DNA of 64,000 nucleotides from Bacillus sp. FJAT-27225 (GCF_001685025.1 NZ_MAYU01000012.1:682001-746000), one strand, 5' to 3'; shown: positions 36,110 to 44,735, counted from the first letter of the stretch. Notes: generated by a model from the sequence alone, not told the origin. Numbers and translations are program-made.

Positions 36110-36263
36110 TTTATTAATGACTTTGTCACTGAATTTTTCACCACAAAGTCACTTAGACCTTTTATTAATGACTTTGTCACAAATTTTTTCAACGTAAAGT
36201 CACTTAGAGCCTGTTTTAGTGACTTTGTCACAACTTTTCTCTCTGCAAAGTCACTTAGATCTT
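36110..36263. repeat. Tandem 51-bp hairpin repeat, 3 units
   Basis: GACTTTGTCAC recurs at 36119, 36170 and 36221, exactly 51 bases apart, each followed about 20 bases later by AAAGTCACTTAGA. GTGACTTTG can pair with CAAAGTCAC. It lies between the convergent stops of the GNAT and MoeB-like genes. A 64-codon frame across it only reflects the 17-codon period. Confidence 0.85.
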
Positions 36264-36290
36264 TTACATTTCCCCACGCCAAGCCAACAT

Positions 36291-37322
36291 CTATGCCCCT
36301 GCATACCTCGCAAAATACGATTTTGCTTCTGACAGGTCGTTTGTTCCGTGAACGAGGACACGGCCGTCTTTGAAAAATACCATCGAAACTTTCTCGTCAG
36401 GCTGGAATTTCAAAAGAAAGGGATTGGCAGCTGTCACTTTGCCGGCTTCCTTCAAAACGGCAGCGAGCTTCTCGAGCTCGACCCCTTGCTTTTTCCGCGG
36501 ATTAATTTGGACGGTGTCGCGTCCGCACAGGGCTGAAAAAGCAACCTGCTTGTCGGAGGACCTGTCCAGGAAATCGAATTGCTTGTGAACGCAGCATGGG
36601 CATTCCGGGTTGCGGCCTTTCGAGATGTCCATTTGCATGGCCGAGTTGTACCAGATATCAATTTGCTCGAGATTCGGATTGTGCGGAGCGCCAACAAGAA
36701 TTTTCAGCGCTTCCATCGCCTCGAATGAACCAATGATTTCCGTGATTGGCGACAGCACCCCGATCGTATCGCATGTCTCTCCAAGTCCGGTCTGGGCATC
36801 CGGGAACAAACAGCGATAACACGGCGTCGTGCCCGGAATAATGGTTGCAAACATTCCCCGCGAGCTGACCGCCCCGCCGTATACCCACGGAATATTAAAC
36901 TTTACCGCAATATCATTCATTAAATAGCGGATCGAAAAATTGTCGGTCCCATCGACGATCACATCGACATCGCCAAGCAGTTCCTCGGCATTGTCGAGGT
37001 TCACATCGGCAATCACCTCTTCAATTGTAATCTCCGAGTTGATAGAGCGAAGCTTTTGAGCAGCCGCAACTGCCTTAGGTAAATTTTTTCGGGCATCGTC
37101 CTCTGTGTAAAGCGTCTGGCGCTGCAGGTTTGACAACTCAACAAGATCACGGTCAATCAGCCTGACAAACCCGACCCCGGAACGGACGAGGTGGTTGGCA
37201 ATAACCGTACCAAGCGCTCCCATCCCGACGATTGCCGCCCGGCTTTCGAGCAGCTTTCGCTGTCCTGCTTCTCCAATCGGCTTAAATAAAATCTGGCGTG
37301 AATAGCGTTCCAATCCGTTCAT
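36291..37322 (-). CDS. moeB: MoeB/ThiF-type sulfur-carrier adenylyltransferase
   Basis: 343 residues. The nucleotide site is GMGALGT (about 33-39); D-x-D and R-x-x-T motifs follow (DRDLVELSNLQRQTLY); the zinc site is C-Y-R-C plus C-P-C-C; GETCDTIGVL carries a conserved Cys. A C-terminal extension of about 90 residues follows. E1-like enzymes of this type adenylate the C-terminal glycine of MoaD or ThiS. Divergent from the tungsten aldehyde oxidoreductase gene, it probably serves pterin cofactor synthesis together with the moaD-like gene at 43.2 kb. Start ATG 37322 follows GAGGG by five bases. Confidence 0.85.
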   Translation of the reverse strand: MNGLERYSRQILFKPIGEAGQRKLLESRAAIVGMGALGTVIANHLVRSGVGFVRLIDRDLVELSNLQRQTLYTEDDARKNLPKAVAAAQKLRSINSEITIEEVIADVNLDNAEELLGDVDVIVDGTDNFSIRYLMNDIAVKFNIPWVYGGAVSSRGMFATIIPGTTPCYRCLFPDAQTGLGETCDTIGVLSPITEIIGSFEAMEALKILVGAPHNPNLEQIDIWYNSAMQMDISKGRNPECPCCVHKQFDFLDRSSDKQVAFSALCGRDTVQINPRKKQGVELEKLAAVLKEAGKVTAANPFLLKFQPDEKVSMVFFKDGRVLVHGTNDLSEAKSYFARYAGA

Positions 37323-37690
37323 CGTATCCCTCATCTCAAAAGTGTTCTGTTACCTCTTACTATAGCTGTCTGTTGTCCTTTTTTCGAGCAGTTTGAAATT
37401 TCCACATATTGTGTAACGGCTCATATCTAAGCCAAAAAGGCTCATATATGCGCTAAAATGGTTCAAATCTCCAAGAAAAATAATATTCAAAAAATTTCAA
37501 TTTGTTTTAGTCAATAGGAGGAATATGACAATATGGTGTCGAATCTAATTAAACGTACATGCAGTTTTTAGGCTATTAGGCAAGTATACTGCCTAAAGCA
37601 AAAGAAAAACGTTACATTCGCTGAAACTACTTGCGAATGCCGGTTTTTCTAAGATTTGAAACTAATTCATGTAAGGGGGTAAGCAAATCA
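37323..37690. other. Intergenic control region between moeB-like gene and aor
   Basis: Contains GGCTCATAT twice near 37427-37455 and a TTAGGCA/TGCCTAA dyad at 37576-37596. A tiny frame of 12 codons (MVSNLIKRTCSF) begins at about 37534, 11 bases after AGGAGG, and could be a leader peptide (weak). No larger gene. Confidence 0.4.
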
Positions 37691-39532
37691 ATGACTCTTG
37701 GCGGCTTCAAAAACAAGGAAGCAGTAGTTGATTTGACGAATGGCACAGTTGAGTACCGAAGCATCAACGAAGAAGATGCACGAAAGTACATTGGCGGGCG
37801 CGGGCTTGGGGTTAAGTACGTGCTTGACAACGGGCCGGAAGTGGAACCGCTTTCGGACGAAAATATCCTCTGCTTTATGACAGGCCCGGTAACAGGTTCC
37901 CGTTCCTCCATGAGTGGACGCCTTTGTGTAGTCACAAAGTCCCCGCTGACCGGAACTGTAACGGATTCCCATATCGGCGGCTGGACAGCAGCTCGCCTGA
38001 AGTGGGCTGGATTTGACAACGTTATTTTTAAAGGAAAAAGCGACAAGCCAGTCTACCTCTATATCGAGGACGGAAAGGCTGAACTCCGTGATGCTTCGAC
38101 CGTCTGGGGACAAAGCACACGTGCAACCGTCCAGGCAATGAAGGACGAGTACGGCGCAGAAAATCTCAGTGTGATCACAATCGGTCAGGCCGGTGAAAAC
38201 AAAGTCCTTTTCTCGTCGTTCATCAATGAACATGACCGAGCTGCAGGGCGCGGCGGTACAGCTGCTGTTGCGGGCTACAAGCTGCTGAAGGGAATCGTCA
38301 TCAAGGCGGCCCAGAAAGGCAATATGCCAGTTCCTGCCCAAGCTGAGGAATATCAAAAAGCAAACAAAAAAGCAGTCAAAGCGATCCTTGAAGGCGGCTT
38401 GACTGCACCGAATAAAGGCGGCTTGTCCGTTTACGGAACAAACGTCCTCACAAACCTGATTAATGAAGTCGGCGCCCTGCCGACAAAGAACTCCCAGCTG
38501 ACTAACTGGGATCAGGCTGAGTTACATAGCGGCGAGTATGTCAACAAGCACCTGCTTGTTGCAAACAATACGTGCCACGCCTGCCCTGTCGGCTGTAAGA
38601 TTGAAGTTGAGGTTAAGGATGGCCCGTACAGGACACGCGTTGAGAGCTTCGAGTTTGAATCGTCCTGGTCGCTTGGCTCGAACTGCCTGCTTAGCGATGC
38701 AAAAGCAATCGCATACCTGATTGACCGCTGTAACGAGTATGGCCTTGATACAATCGAACTTGGCCACGCCTTCTCTGTCACGATGGAAGCTTCCGAAAAA
38801 GGCTTGATCGAAGAGAAGCTTGAGTGGGGCGATGCTGATGGAATGATCGAGCTGACCAGGAAGATAGCGTACCGCGAAGGCCTTGGCGGCGTTCTTGCTG
38901 AAGGGCCTGCGCGTGCGGCTGCCCTTTGGAATGCGCCTGAGCTTTCAATGTCGGTTAAAGGCCAATCGATTCCGGCGTACGACCCACGCGGCATCCAGGG
39001 TATCGGCCTTGGCTATGCAACGAGCAACCGCGGTGCCTGCCACCTGCGCGGCTACACAGTTGCAGCTGAGATTGCCGGAATTCCTGAGCCGGTTGACCGT
39101 TTGGCAGCTGAAGGAAAAGGCGAGCTTCTTAAAATATTCCAGGATCTGCTCGCATTCTCCGACTCTATGAACATTTGTAAATTCTCTTCGTTCTCCGAAA
39201 ACGCCGAGCATTATGCTGAGCAATACAGCACCATGACCGGTAATACCTTGACTGCCGATGAAGTCATGAAGGCCGGAGAGCGGATTTACAACCTTGAGCG
39301 CTACTACAATAACCTTGCCGGCTTCGACAAGCGTGAGGATGACTTCCTGCCGAAGCGCTTCACCGAAGAGCCTGCGACTGGCAACAGCGCCGGCCATGTA
39401 AGCCGCATGGATATCATGCTTGAAGAATACTATCAGGTTCGCGGCTGGAGAGACGGCGTCGTTCCTGAAGAAAAGCTTCGTGAATTAGGCATCCTGCCAA
39501 CTGCCGAAGCGCCAGGAACACAGTTGGTTTAA
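37691..39532 (+). CDS. aor: Tungsten-dependent aldehyde ferredoxin oxidoreductase
   Basis: 613 residues, typical for the family. The N-terminal domain has KYIGGRGLGVKYV and TGPVTGSRSSMSGRL. The [4Fe-4S] ligands are in C-H-A-C-P-V-G-C (C-x2-C-x3-C) near residue 286, plus a later Cys in MNICKF. The enzyme oxidises aldehydes to acids, passing electrons to ferredoxin, with a tungsten bis-pterin. Start ATG 37691 (MTLGGF) fits AGGGGG upstream; 20 further upstream codons are open. MoeB- and MoaD-like genes nearby support a tungstopterin function. Confidence 0.9.
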   Translation: MTLGGFKNKEAVVDLTNGTVEYRSINEEDARKYIGGRGLGVKYVLDNGPEVEPLSDENILCFMTGPVTGSRSSMSGRLCVVTKSPLTGTVTDSHIGGWTAARLKWAGFDNVIFKGKSDKPVYLYIEDGKAELRDASTVWGQSTRATVQAMKDEYGAENLSVITIGQAGENKVLFSSFINEHDRAAGRGGTAAVAGYKLLKGIVIKAAQKGNMPVPAQAEEYQKANKKAVKAILEGGLTAPNKGGLSVYGTNVLTNLINEVGALPTKNSQLTNWDQAELHSGEYVNKHLLVANNTCHACPVGCKIEVEVKDGPYRTRVESFEFESSWSLGSNCLLSDAKAIAYLIDRCNEYGLDTIELGHAFSVTMEASEKGLIEEKLEWGDADGMIELTRKIAYREGLGGVLAEGPARAAALWNAPELSMSVKGQSIPAYDPRGIQGIGLGYATSNRGACHLRGYTVAAEIAGIPEPVDRLAAEGKGELLKIFQDLLAFSDSMNICKFSSFSENAEHYAEQYSTMTGNTLTADEVMKAGERIYNLERYYNNLAGFDKREDDFLPKRFTEEPATGNSAGHVSRMDIMLEEYYQVRGWRDGVVPEEKLRELGILPTAEAPGTQLV

Positions 39533-39556
39533 ATCCTTTTTGAAAGATAAGATCGG

Positions 39557-39590
39557 GCTTCCGTGTGTGAATGCATGCGGGAGCTTTTTC
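39557..39590 (+). terminator. Terminator after aor
   Basis: GCTTCCG pairs with CGGGAGC (one G-T pair), followed by TTTTTC. Confidence 0.6.
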
Positions 39591-39608
39591 ACGTTAGGGG
39601 GATTGTGG

Positions 39609-40376
39609 ATGATTGAAATGAGAAAAGTTGAGCTATTTGGGCAGGAGCGGACTGTCCGGATTTTTTTGCCAAAAGGGTATGGCGACTCAGGCGTTCGTTA
39701 TCCAGTTCTCTATATGCATGACGGGCAAAATGTTTTTCGGGATGAGGAAGCGATTGGCGGCGGGGTTTCTTTGAAGCTCGAGGGGTATCTCGATGATGCT
39801 GGGATTGGCTTGATAGTAGTGGCGATTGATACGCCGCCTACGGTTGAAGATCGGCTTGACCAGTACTGCCCGTGGCCATGCGGCGAATACAGCCGGCTGC
39901 TGTCTGGCACGCTTAGCCCTCATGGCGGCAAGGGCGATGGCTATATTGAATTTATCGTCGGCCAACTGAAACCGCTGATCGACAGCACCTACCAGACAGC
40001 CCCGGATGAAACATTGATGGCTGGCTGCTCGCTCGGCGGTTTGATAACGCTCCGGGCAGCGTTCCTGTATCCAGGCATTTTCAAGCGAGTTGCCGCAATT
40101 TCGGGGGCTTTTTGGAGAAATCAGGAGGCTGTGGAAGAAATGATTACAGAATCCAAGCAGCTCGGAATTGAAAAAATGTATCTTGACTGCGGCACTACTG
40201 AAGTGGCAAATGACGAGCGCATCAGTGCTGGATTTCTGGAATCAAATCAGGCCGTGTACTCCTTGCTGAAAAATAAGGTAGCGGATTCCCGCTTCGAGGT
40301 CATTGAAGGCGCTGCTCACCACTATTCTTTTTTTGCAAAAAGAATGCCGGCGATACTGGGTTACTTGCTTTCATAA
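39609..40376 (+). CDS. Alpha/beta-hydrolase esterase (D/IroE-type)
   Basis: 255 residues from ATG 39609, seven bases after GGGGG. YPVLYMHDGQNVF opens the fold, the nucleophile elbow is GCSLGG (G-x-S-x-G) near residue 140, and the catalytic His is in AAHHYSFF. The fold is that of the putative-esterase family that includes enterobactin esterases and S-formylglutathione hydrolases. No signal peptide, so it is cytoplasmic. The substrate is unknown. Confidence 0.8.
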   Translation: MIEMRKVELFGQERTVRIFLPKGYGDSGVRYPVLYMHDGQNVFRDEEAIGGGVSLKLEGYLDDAGIGLIVVAIDTPPTVEDRLDQYCPWPCGEYSRLLSGTLSPHGGKGDGYIEFIVGQLKPLIDSTYQTAPDETLMAGCSLGGLITLRAAFLYPGIFKRVAAISGAFWRNQEAVEEMITESKQLGIEKMYLDCGTTEVANDERISAGFLESNQAVYSLLKNKVADSRFEVIEGAAHHYSFFAKRMPAILGYLLS

Positions 40377-40484
40377 TGTGTAAATTGAATGCTCTAGAAG
40401 AGAAGTTGAAGACGAAACTCCTAGATAGAAAAGGAAAATTTAATTGAAAAGGGTGGGCAGCTGGAAGGCACTAACGTACGACCT

Positions 40485-40640
40485 GTATTGGTAACGTTTT
40501 AGCTTCTAAGGACATTCAAAATGTAACCAATAAGTCGTATTGGTAACGTTTTGGGTTTCAGGGTCATGTGAAATATAACCAACAAGGTGTATTGATAACA
40601 TTTTGGCCTCCAGAAACGTGTGAAATGTAACCAATATGGT
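40485..40640. repeat. Tandem 52-bp hairpin repeat, 3 units
   Basis: GTATTGGTAACGTTTT recurs at 40485, 40537 and 40589 (GTATTGATAACATTTT in the last), exactly 52 bases apart. Each is followed by AAATGTAACCAA[TC], which is inverse to ATTGGTAAC. It lies between the convergent esterase and EamA genes. Confidence 0.85.
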
Positions 40641-40667
40641 GTGGACGATAAGAGCAACGAAAAAAGA

Positions 40668-40694
40668 CTGCCCAAATTCTTTTTATTTGGACAG
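40668..40694 (-). terminator. Terminator of the nucleoside hydrolase-EamA operon
   Basis: CTGTCCAAAT pairs with ATTTGGGCAG on the minus strand, followed by TCTTTTTTC. Confidence 0.7.
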
Positions 40695-40702
40695 ACCCAC
40701 CG

Positions 40703-41599
40703 TTATTTCCTTTCTGGTACATTTTCCGAAAAGCCCACCTGAGAAACAACGATTCCGGCAAGAATCAAGAGCATTCCGACCCACTGAGCGAGGACAACCT
40801 GCTCCCCTACGATTAAGTAAGACGCAATGATTCCGACTGGCAGCTCGAATGCACTGAGAATCGAGGTAAGCGTTCCGCCGATTTTTGGAGCCCCATATGT
40901 AAAAAGCACCGGCGGAATCGTTTGAGCAAGCAGCCCTAGCAGGATTCCCCAGCCACGAACCTCTCCGAACGGATTCATCTCGGCAGGAGGGGTTGTGGCT
41001 GCAAATCCAACGACCAACAAGACCATTGTCCCGCCTACCATCAGGAACGTTTTATAAAAAGAGGGAATCGAATTTGGCAGTACGGAAGCCCCGGTCAGGA
41101 AGACTAAGTAACAAATAGCGGCAAGAAATCCGTAGAGCACTCCAGCCAAATTCACAGAACCTGCATCAATAGAGGTGATTTGCAAAACAAACAATGTCCC
41201 GGCGAGTACGAGTATCACGGCCAGTATTTCGTTGCGGCGGGCCTTCCTTTTAAAAACAAATCTTTCAATGATAAGGCCGATCCAGGTGAACTGAAACAGC
41301 ATGACCAGCGAAATGGCTGTTGGTACATAGGCAAGGCTGGCGTATAGCGCAAGGCTCGTTCCGCCGAGTCCAACTCCTCCAACCACTAAAAGCTTGCCAA
41401 AATCCTTAAGCGAAACTTTGCTGAACGACCTTGTCACAAGAACGAGCACCAATAGCCCCAACGAGCCGTACACATATTGGCTTACCGTTAGTTCTGCGTA
41501 CTGAAAATCAGCATCGTACGCTAATTTGATAATGGTATTGACGAACCCGTACAGAGAGGCCGCAATTAATACAGATAGAATCCCGATGCCTTTTTTCAC
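40703..41599 (-). CDS. EamA/DMT-family transporter
   Basis: 298 residues with ten hydrophobic helices in two repeated EamA halves, typical of drug/metabolite exporters of the inner membrane. It starts 18 bases after the nucleoside hydrolase stop, so the pair is probably one operon and the exported molecule may be a nucleoside-related compound (inference). A terminator follows the stop. Confidence 0.8.
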   Translation of the reverse strand: MKKGIGILSVLIAASLYGFVNTIIKLAYDADFQYAELTVSQYVYGSLGLLVLVLVTRSFSKVSLKDFGKLLVVGGVGLGGTSLALYASLAYVPTAISLVMLFQFTWIGLIIERFVFKRKARRNEILAVILVLAGTLFVLQITSIDAGSVNLAGVLYGFLAAICYLVFLTGASVLPNSIPSFYKTFLMVGGTMVLLVVGFAATTPPAEMNPFGEVRGWGILLGLLAQTIPPVLFTYGAPKIGGTLTSILSAFELPVGIIASYLIVGEQVVLAQWVGMLLILAGIVVSQVGFSENVPERK

Positions 41600-41617
41600 A
41601 AAATCATCCTTAAAAAT

Positions 41618-42535
41618 CTAGTTTACCAAACTGAGAAAATGCTGATTGAACCGCTCGGCATCGACTTCGAGCGCTACCTCGATGTTTGGTGCTTCACCAG
41701 GCAGACTAACCGTTTTTCCGATCGTCTCGGATTCGGAACAGTCGACGCGGATATGCATCGGCTTTGTTTTTATAAAAGCAGGATCAATGACTGCACCGAC
41801 CGCAAGCGGGTCATGGAGCGCACAGCCATTGATTCCCTGCGTTAAATAGGCGTTCATATAAAAGCCGACGATTTGGTACAAAAACCCGCTAAGCGGAGTG
41901 CCGATATTTTGCCATTCCTCTAGCTGTTCCTTTGGAAGCAGCGTCTGCATGGTCACGTCCAAACCGACCATTGTAACAGGCAATCCCGATTGGAACACAA
42001 AGTCGGCGGCTTCCGGGTCGGTGTAAATATTTGCTTCCGCATGAGGGGTGATATTACCTTTCACAGTTGCAGCACCGCCCATGACGACAACCCGCTTGAC
42101 CTTCTCGATTATCGCTGGCTCTTTCTCTATTGCTAACGCTAGATTGGTGAGGCTGCCGACACAGATGAGCGTGACCTCGCCCGGATACCGAAGAACATTT
42201 TCAGCCATGACGTCTGCTGCATGCTTTCCTGTCGGTTCTATTTTTGGCAGTGGCAGGGAATGATTGCCCATTCCGTCCTCGCCGTGAATATGAACCGCCG
42301 GCTCCTTAAGATGTCCGCGCTTCCAAGGCGTGTGCGCCCCCATGCTTACTGGAATATCCTCACGCCCCAATAGCTCAAGCAGCTGCAGCGTGTTCCGGGT
42401 CGCTCCCTCAACAGAAGTATTACCGAAGCAGGTGGTCAGGCCGAGCAGTTCAATCTCGCTAGCCCGTGCCGCATATACAATTGCCATCGCATCATCAATG
42501 CCTGTATCAACATCAAGAATTACTTTTTCAGTCAT
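41618..42535 (-). CDS. Inosine-uridine preferring nucleoside hydrolase family
   Basis: 305 residues. The calcium-binding N-terminal motif is DVDTGIDDA, and the family landmarks VVMGGA and the conserved region around YTDPEAADFV and HDPLAV are present. It cleaves the N-glycosidic bond of ribonucleosides to base and ribose in the cytoplasm. ATG 42535 lies seven bases after GGGG. First gene of a two-gene unit with the EamA transporter. Confidence 0.88.
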   Translation of the reverse strand: MTEKVILDVDTGIDDAMAIVYAARASEIELLGLTTCFGNTSVEGATRNTLQLLELLGREDIPVSMGAHTPWKRGHLKEPAVHIHGEDGMGNHSLPLPKIEPTGKHAADVMAENVLRYPGEVTLICVGSLTNLALAIEKEPAIIEKVKRVVVMGGAATVKGNITPHAEANIYTDPEAADFVFQSGLPVTMVGLDVTMQTLLPKEQLEEWQNIGTPLSGFLYQIVGFYMNAYLTQGINGCALHDPLAVGAVIDPAFIKTKPMHIRVDCSESETIGKTVSLPGEAPNIEVALEVDAERFNQHFLSLVN

Positions 42536-42581
42536 ATTATAACCCCATTCCTATATGTATTATCTTTTCCTAAAAAAACGA

Positions 42582-42609
42582 AAAACTTGGCCGCGATCAA
42601 CCAAGTTTT
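42582..42609. terminator. Hairpin with T-tracts upstream of the nucleoside hydrolase
   Basis: AAAACTTGG pairs with CCAAGTTTT around a ten-base loop. It probably ends the minus-strand moaD-like unit. Confidence 0.6.
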
Positions 42610-42632
42610 CTGCGGATATAAAGTGAAACTTC

Positions 42633-42733
42633 AATCAGTGGGGGTTTCATCCCCCACTGATTGTTAGTTGAACCAATCGGGCTTTTACGGGCTGTTATCC
42701 CCCACCCCTTTAGGTGGGGGTCTTACAGCCCGT
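42633..42733. repeat. Twin-hairpin element, possible transposon-derived palindrome
   Basis: Hairpin 1: AATCAGTGGGGG (42633-42644) and its exact inverse CCCCCACTGATT (42651-42662). Hairpin 2: ACGGGCTGT (42687-42695) with ACAGCCCGT (42725-42733), nested with CCCCCACC/GGTGGGGG. The pair resembles palindromic ends of IS200/IS605-type elements as I remember them, without a transposase. It supplies the last codons and the stop of the small gene at 42710. Confidence 0.55.
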
Positions 42734-42949
42734 TAATGCGGGATATAGCTTCTCTGCCACATAACTTGCTGCCAAACCGATTAGGAAAGGAAGAATTGAA
42801 CCCGTTTGAACGAAAAATCCTTCTGCATCGTTCGTGTATTCATACTTGAACATAAGTGCCGGGATTCTGAAGGTATAGCCAATCCCGTAGAGCAGGCCTG
42901 TTACTAACAGAAAAGCACCTATCGTCACGAGAAACCGTTTCACAACCAT
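42710..42949 (-). CDS. Small membrane protein with element-derived C-terminus (79 aa)
   Basis: 79 residues with two membrane helices (about 5-25 and 50-66). The last seven residues (TGCKTPT) and the TAA stop are encoded inside hairpin 2 of the neighbouring palindromic element, so the original C-terminus was probably replaced by an insertion. Start ATG after GGGGGAATGGTT-type DNA, five bases after the stop of the gene upstream. Family not recognised. Confidence 0.55.
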   Translation of the reverse strand: MVVKRFLVTIGAFLLVTGLLYGIGYTFRIPALMFKYEYTNDAEGFFVQTGSILPFLIGLAASYVAEKLYPALTGCKTPT

Positions 42950-42954
42950 TCCCC

Positions 42955-43227
42955 CTATCCGCCAACCCTTGTCGTTTTGTAGCGGTAGTTTTTGATAAGC
43001 TCGGTGAGTACATCCTCGGTTTCCGCCTTGAAGCGGATATGTACAGCGTTAACCTTAAAGGTTTTTGTAAAAGAAAGCTCCTGTTCGGAAAGGATTTCAC
43101 CGCTCCAGTCGCCTGCATCATACACAAGCGGCATTGAGTCTGTTTTCCGGACGGCGCCGAGCTCTTCAAAATACATGCCGAGATGGTTAAGGTTGATTCC
43201 CCGGAATTCCAGGACAGATTCCTTCAT
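42955..43227 (-). CDS. Hypothetical protein downstream of moaD, ends in Gly-Gly
   Basis: 90 residues from ATG 43227, one base after the moaD TGA, so the pair is translationally coupled. It begins MKESVLEFRGINLNHLGMYF and ends RVGG. It is soluble and mixed alpha/beta. I do not recognise it; small partner proteins of unknown role do occur next to moaD in tungsten-enzyme loci. The C-terminal diglycine mirrors that of the MoaD-like protein and may be chance. Confidence 0.6.
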   Translation of the reverse strand: MKESVLEFRGINLNHLGMYFEELGAVRKTDSMPLVYDAGDWSGEILSEQELSFTKTFKVNAVHIRFKAETEDVLTELIKNYRYKTTRVGG

Positions 43228-43228
43228 C

Positions 43229-43501
43229 TCAGCCACCCGCAACCGGCGGGAACAGTGCGAATTGATCAGTTTCACTTACTTCCGTTTGGAGGTCGTTCAA
43301 ATGAACAATATTCCTGCCGTTAATATACACTTGAACAAAATCCTTCAGCGTCCGTTCCGCCGTAAAAATTTCCTCTTCAATCGGAGGGAACATTTCCACC
43401 ATCTTCTCCAGAACGTCGATCACCCGATTTCCATCAGGCTGGACGTTTACCGTCATGCCGCCGCAAATATCGCGGAGATTCGCAAACACCTTCACCACCA
43501 T
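43229..43501 (-). CDS. moaD: MoaD/ThiS-like sulfur carrier
   Basis: 90 residues from ATG 43501, six bases after GGGGGAG. The ubiquitin-like pattern (VKVFANLRDICGG ... VQVYINGRNI ... TDQFALFPPVAGG) ends in the diagnostic Gly-Gly that is adenylated and thiolated for dithiolene formation in molybdo- or tungstopterin. Together with the MoeB-like and aor genes 6 kb away it suggests a tungsten cofactor set interrupted by unrelated genes. Confidence 0.85.
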   Translation of the reverse strand: MVVKVFANLRDICGGMTVNVQPDGNRVIDVLEKMVEMFPPIEEEIFTAERTLKDFVQVYINGRNIVHLNDLQTEVSETDQFALFPPVAGG

Positions 43502-43672
43502 CAAAAACTCCCCCTTTACCATCCATCTTAAGGGAAACTTGCCTGAATGTCACCTGGCAAAGAGGGGTTGCCGCGAAGTTGTGACCGCAAACAAGAACCG
43601 TCCCTTTTAGCCAAAGTTACTTTTACTCGGTTACAATTAAACTACCAATTCGCCTTAAAGGAGCCTTTTTGA

Positions 43673-44146
43673 ATGATTACGATCTCGAAAGCTGCCACGG
43701 ATGATGTAGAGACCATTTTGACTATTGGCAACGAAGCCACCCTCGCCCTCCATCGAAAAGGAATAAATCAATGGGAGTACCCGTGGCCAATGGAAATGGT
43801 TCAGGGGGCGGCGCAAACTGGTGAAGCATATCTACTCTTAAAGGACGGTTTCCCGGCAGGCTCGTTTTTTCTTGGAAAAATAGATGAATTGGGCGAGGTG
43901 CCTATACGAAAGGCCAGCCTCTATCTTTCGAAGATTGCCGTCCTTCCGAAGTTTCAGGGGGAAGGTCTCGGCATGCACATCATTGAATGGGTATGGTCTT
44001 TTTCAAAAAAAGCAGGAAGCCCGATGTATTTGGACTGCTGGGCTGGCAACGAGAAATTGAAGCAATTTTATTTGGCGGCAGGGCTCGAGTATATCGGTGA
44101 TTTTTCTGAAGAGGACTATTTCATTAGCGTCTTTAAGGGTGAGTAA
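43673..44146 (+). CDS. GNAT-family N-acetyltransferase
   Basis: 157 residues. The acetyl-CoA loop VLPKFQGEGLGMHII fits Q/R-x-x-G-x-G/A, and the C-terminal part DCWAGNEKLKQFYLAAGLEYIG is the usual strand-helix end. RBS AAAGGAG precedes the ATG. The substrate is unknown; single-gene unit as far as can be seen. Confidence 0.85.
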   Translation: MITISKAATDDVETILTIGNEATLALHRKGINQWEYPWPMEMVQGAAQTGEAYLLLKDGFPAGSFFLGKIDELGEVPIRKASLYLSKIAVLPKFQGEGLGMHIIEWVWSFSKKAGSPMYLDCWAGNEKLKQFYLAAGLEYIGDFSEEDYFISVFKGE

Positions 44147-44250
44147 AATGGCAGCGGTTCTTTTTACGTGGCGAATTATTAGCATTTGCGGTGGTGAAAC
44201 ACATAACGCGATTATTTCTCCACCGCTGAAAATCACAAACTTCCAAGCTG

Positions 44251-44625
44251 CTATTTAGCATATAACACAAGTAACTCCTGGTCTCCCCTACCCGAACAGT
44301 TAGTAAGAATATATCGTTTCGCAAAATCATCAGCGTCTATTTTAATACCTTCGCACATATAGGTGCTGATTTCCTCTCCATCAACGCTGAAATGAACATT
44401 AATACCGCTATCTTTATTGTATTTGAGCTTACGTACACCCTCCTGGCCTTCAACTCCATATTCAATGAACCGAAGCTCAGCATTCTGCCCTTTTTCCACA
44501 TCGGCAGCAAACTCGTCCAGCGCCAGGAGATTTTCATAGGTGCCGTGATTGTTAACCACCTTGCTGACGAACAAATCACATCCTCCTAAAACAATCACAA
44601 TTGTACAGATTAGTAGATTCTTCAT
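44251..44625 (-). CDS. Lipoprotein, DUF4362-like
   Basis: 124 residues with a lipoprotein signal ending in LGGC (Cys at about 16). The mature part (NNHGTYENLLALDEFAADVEKGQ ... LRFIEYGVEGQE ... YILTNC) recalls the DUF4362 family of small Bacillus lipoproteins. It should sit on the outer face of the membrane; the role is unknown. GGAGG precedes the ATG. Confidence 0.75.
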   Translation of the reverse strand: MKNLLICTIVIVLGGCDLFVSKVVNNHGTYENLLALDEFAADVEKGQNAELRFIEYGVEGQEGVRKLKYNKDSGINVHFSVDGEEISTYMCEGIKIDADDFAKRYILTNCSGRGDQELLVLYAK

Positions 44626-44735
44626 GATTTCGCCTCCGATTTATTTGACGAACGCCTCTCAGATTTATGACACAGAAACAGGAATTTTTGCAGTATTGTA
44701 GAATAGTTAATTAACTGCTTACAGGGAGGGTTATG

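Noticed and set aside
36088-36282. 64-codon frame with a 17-residue repeat
   Set aside because: It only translates the 51-bp tandem repeat (a multiple of three), so repetition in the peptide is automatic.
42633-42733. Intact IS200/IS605 element
   Set aside because: Only palindromes are present; there is no TnpA or TnpB frame nearby.
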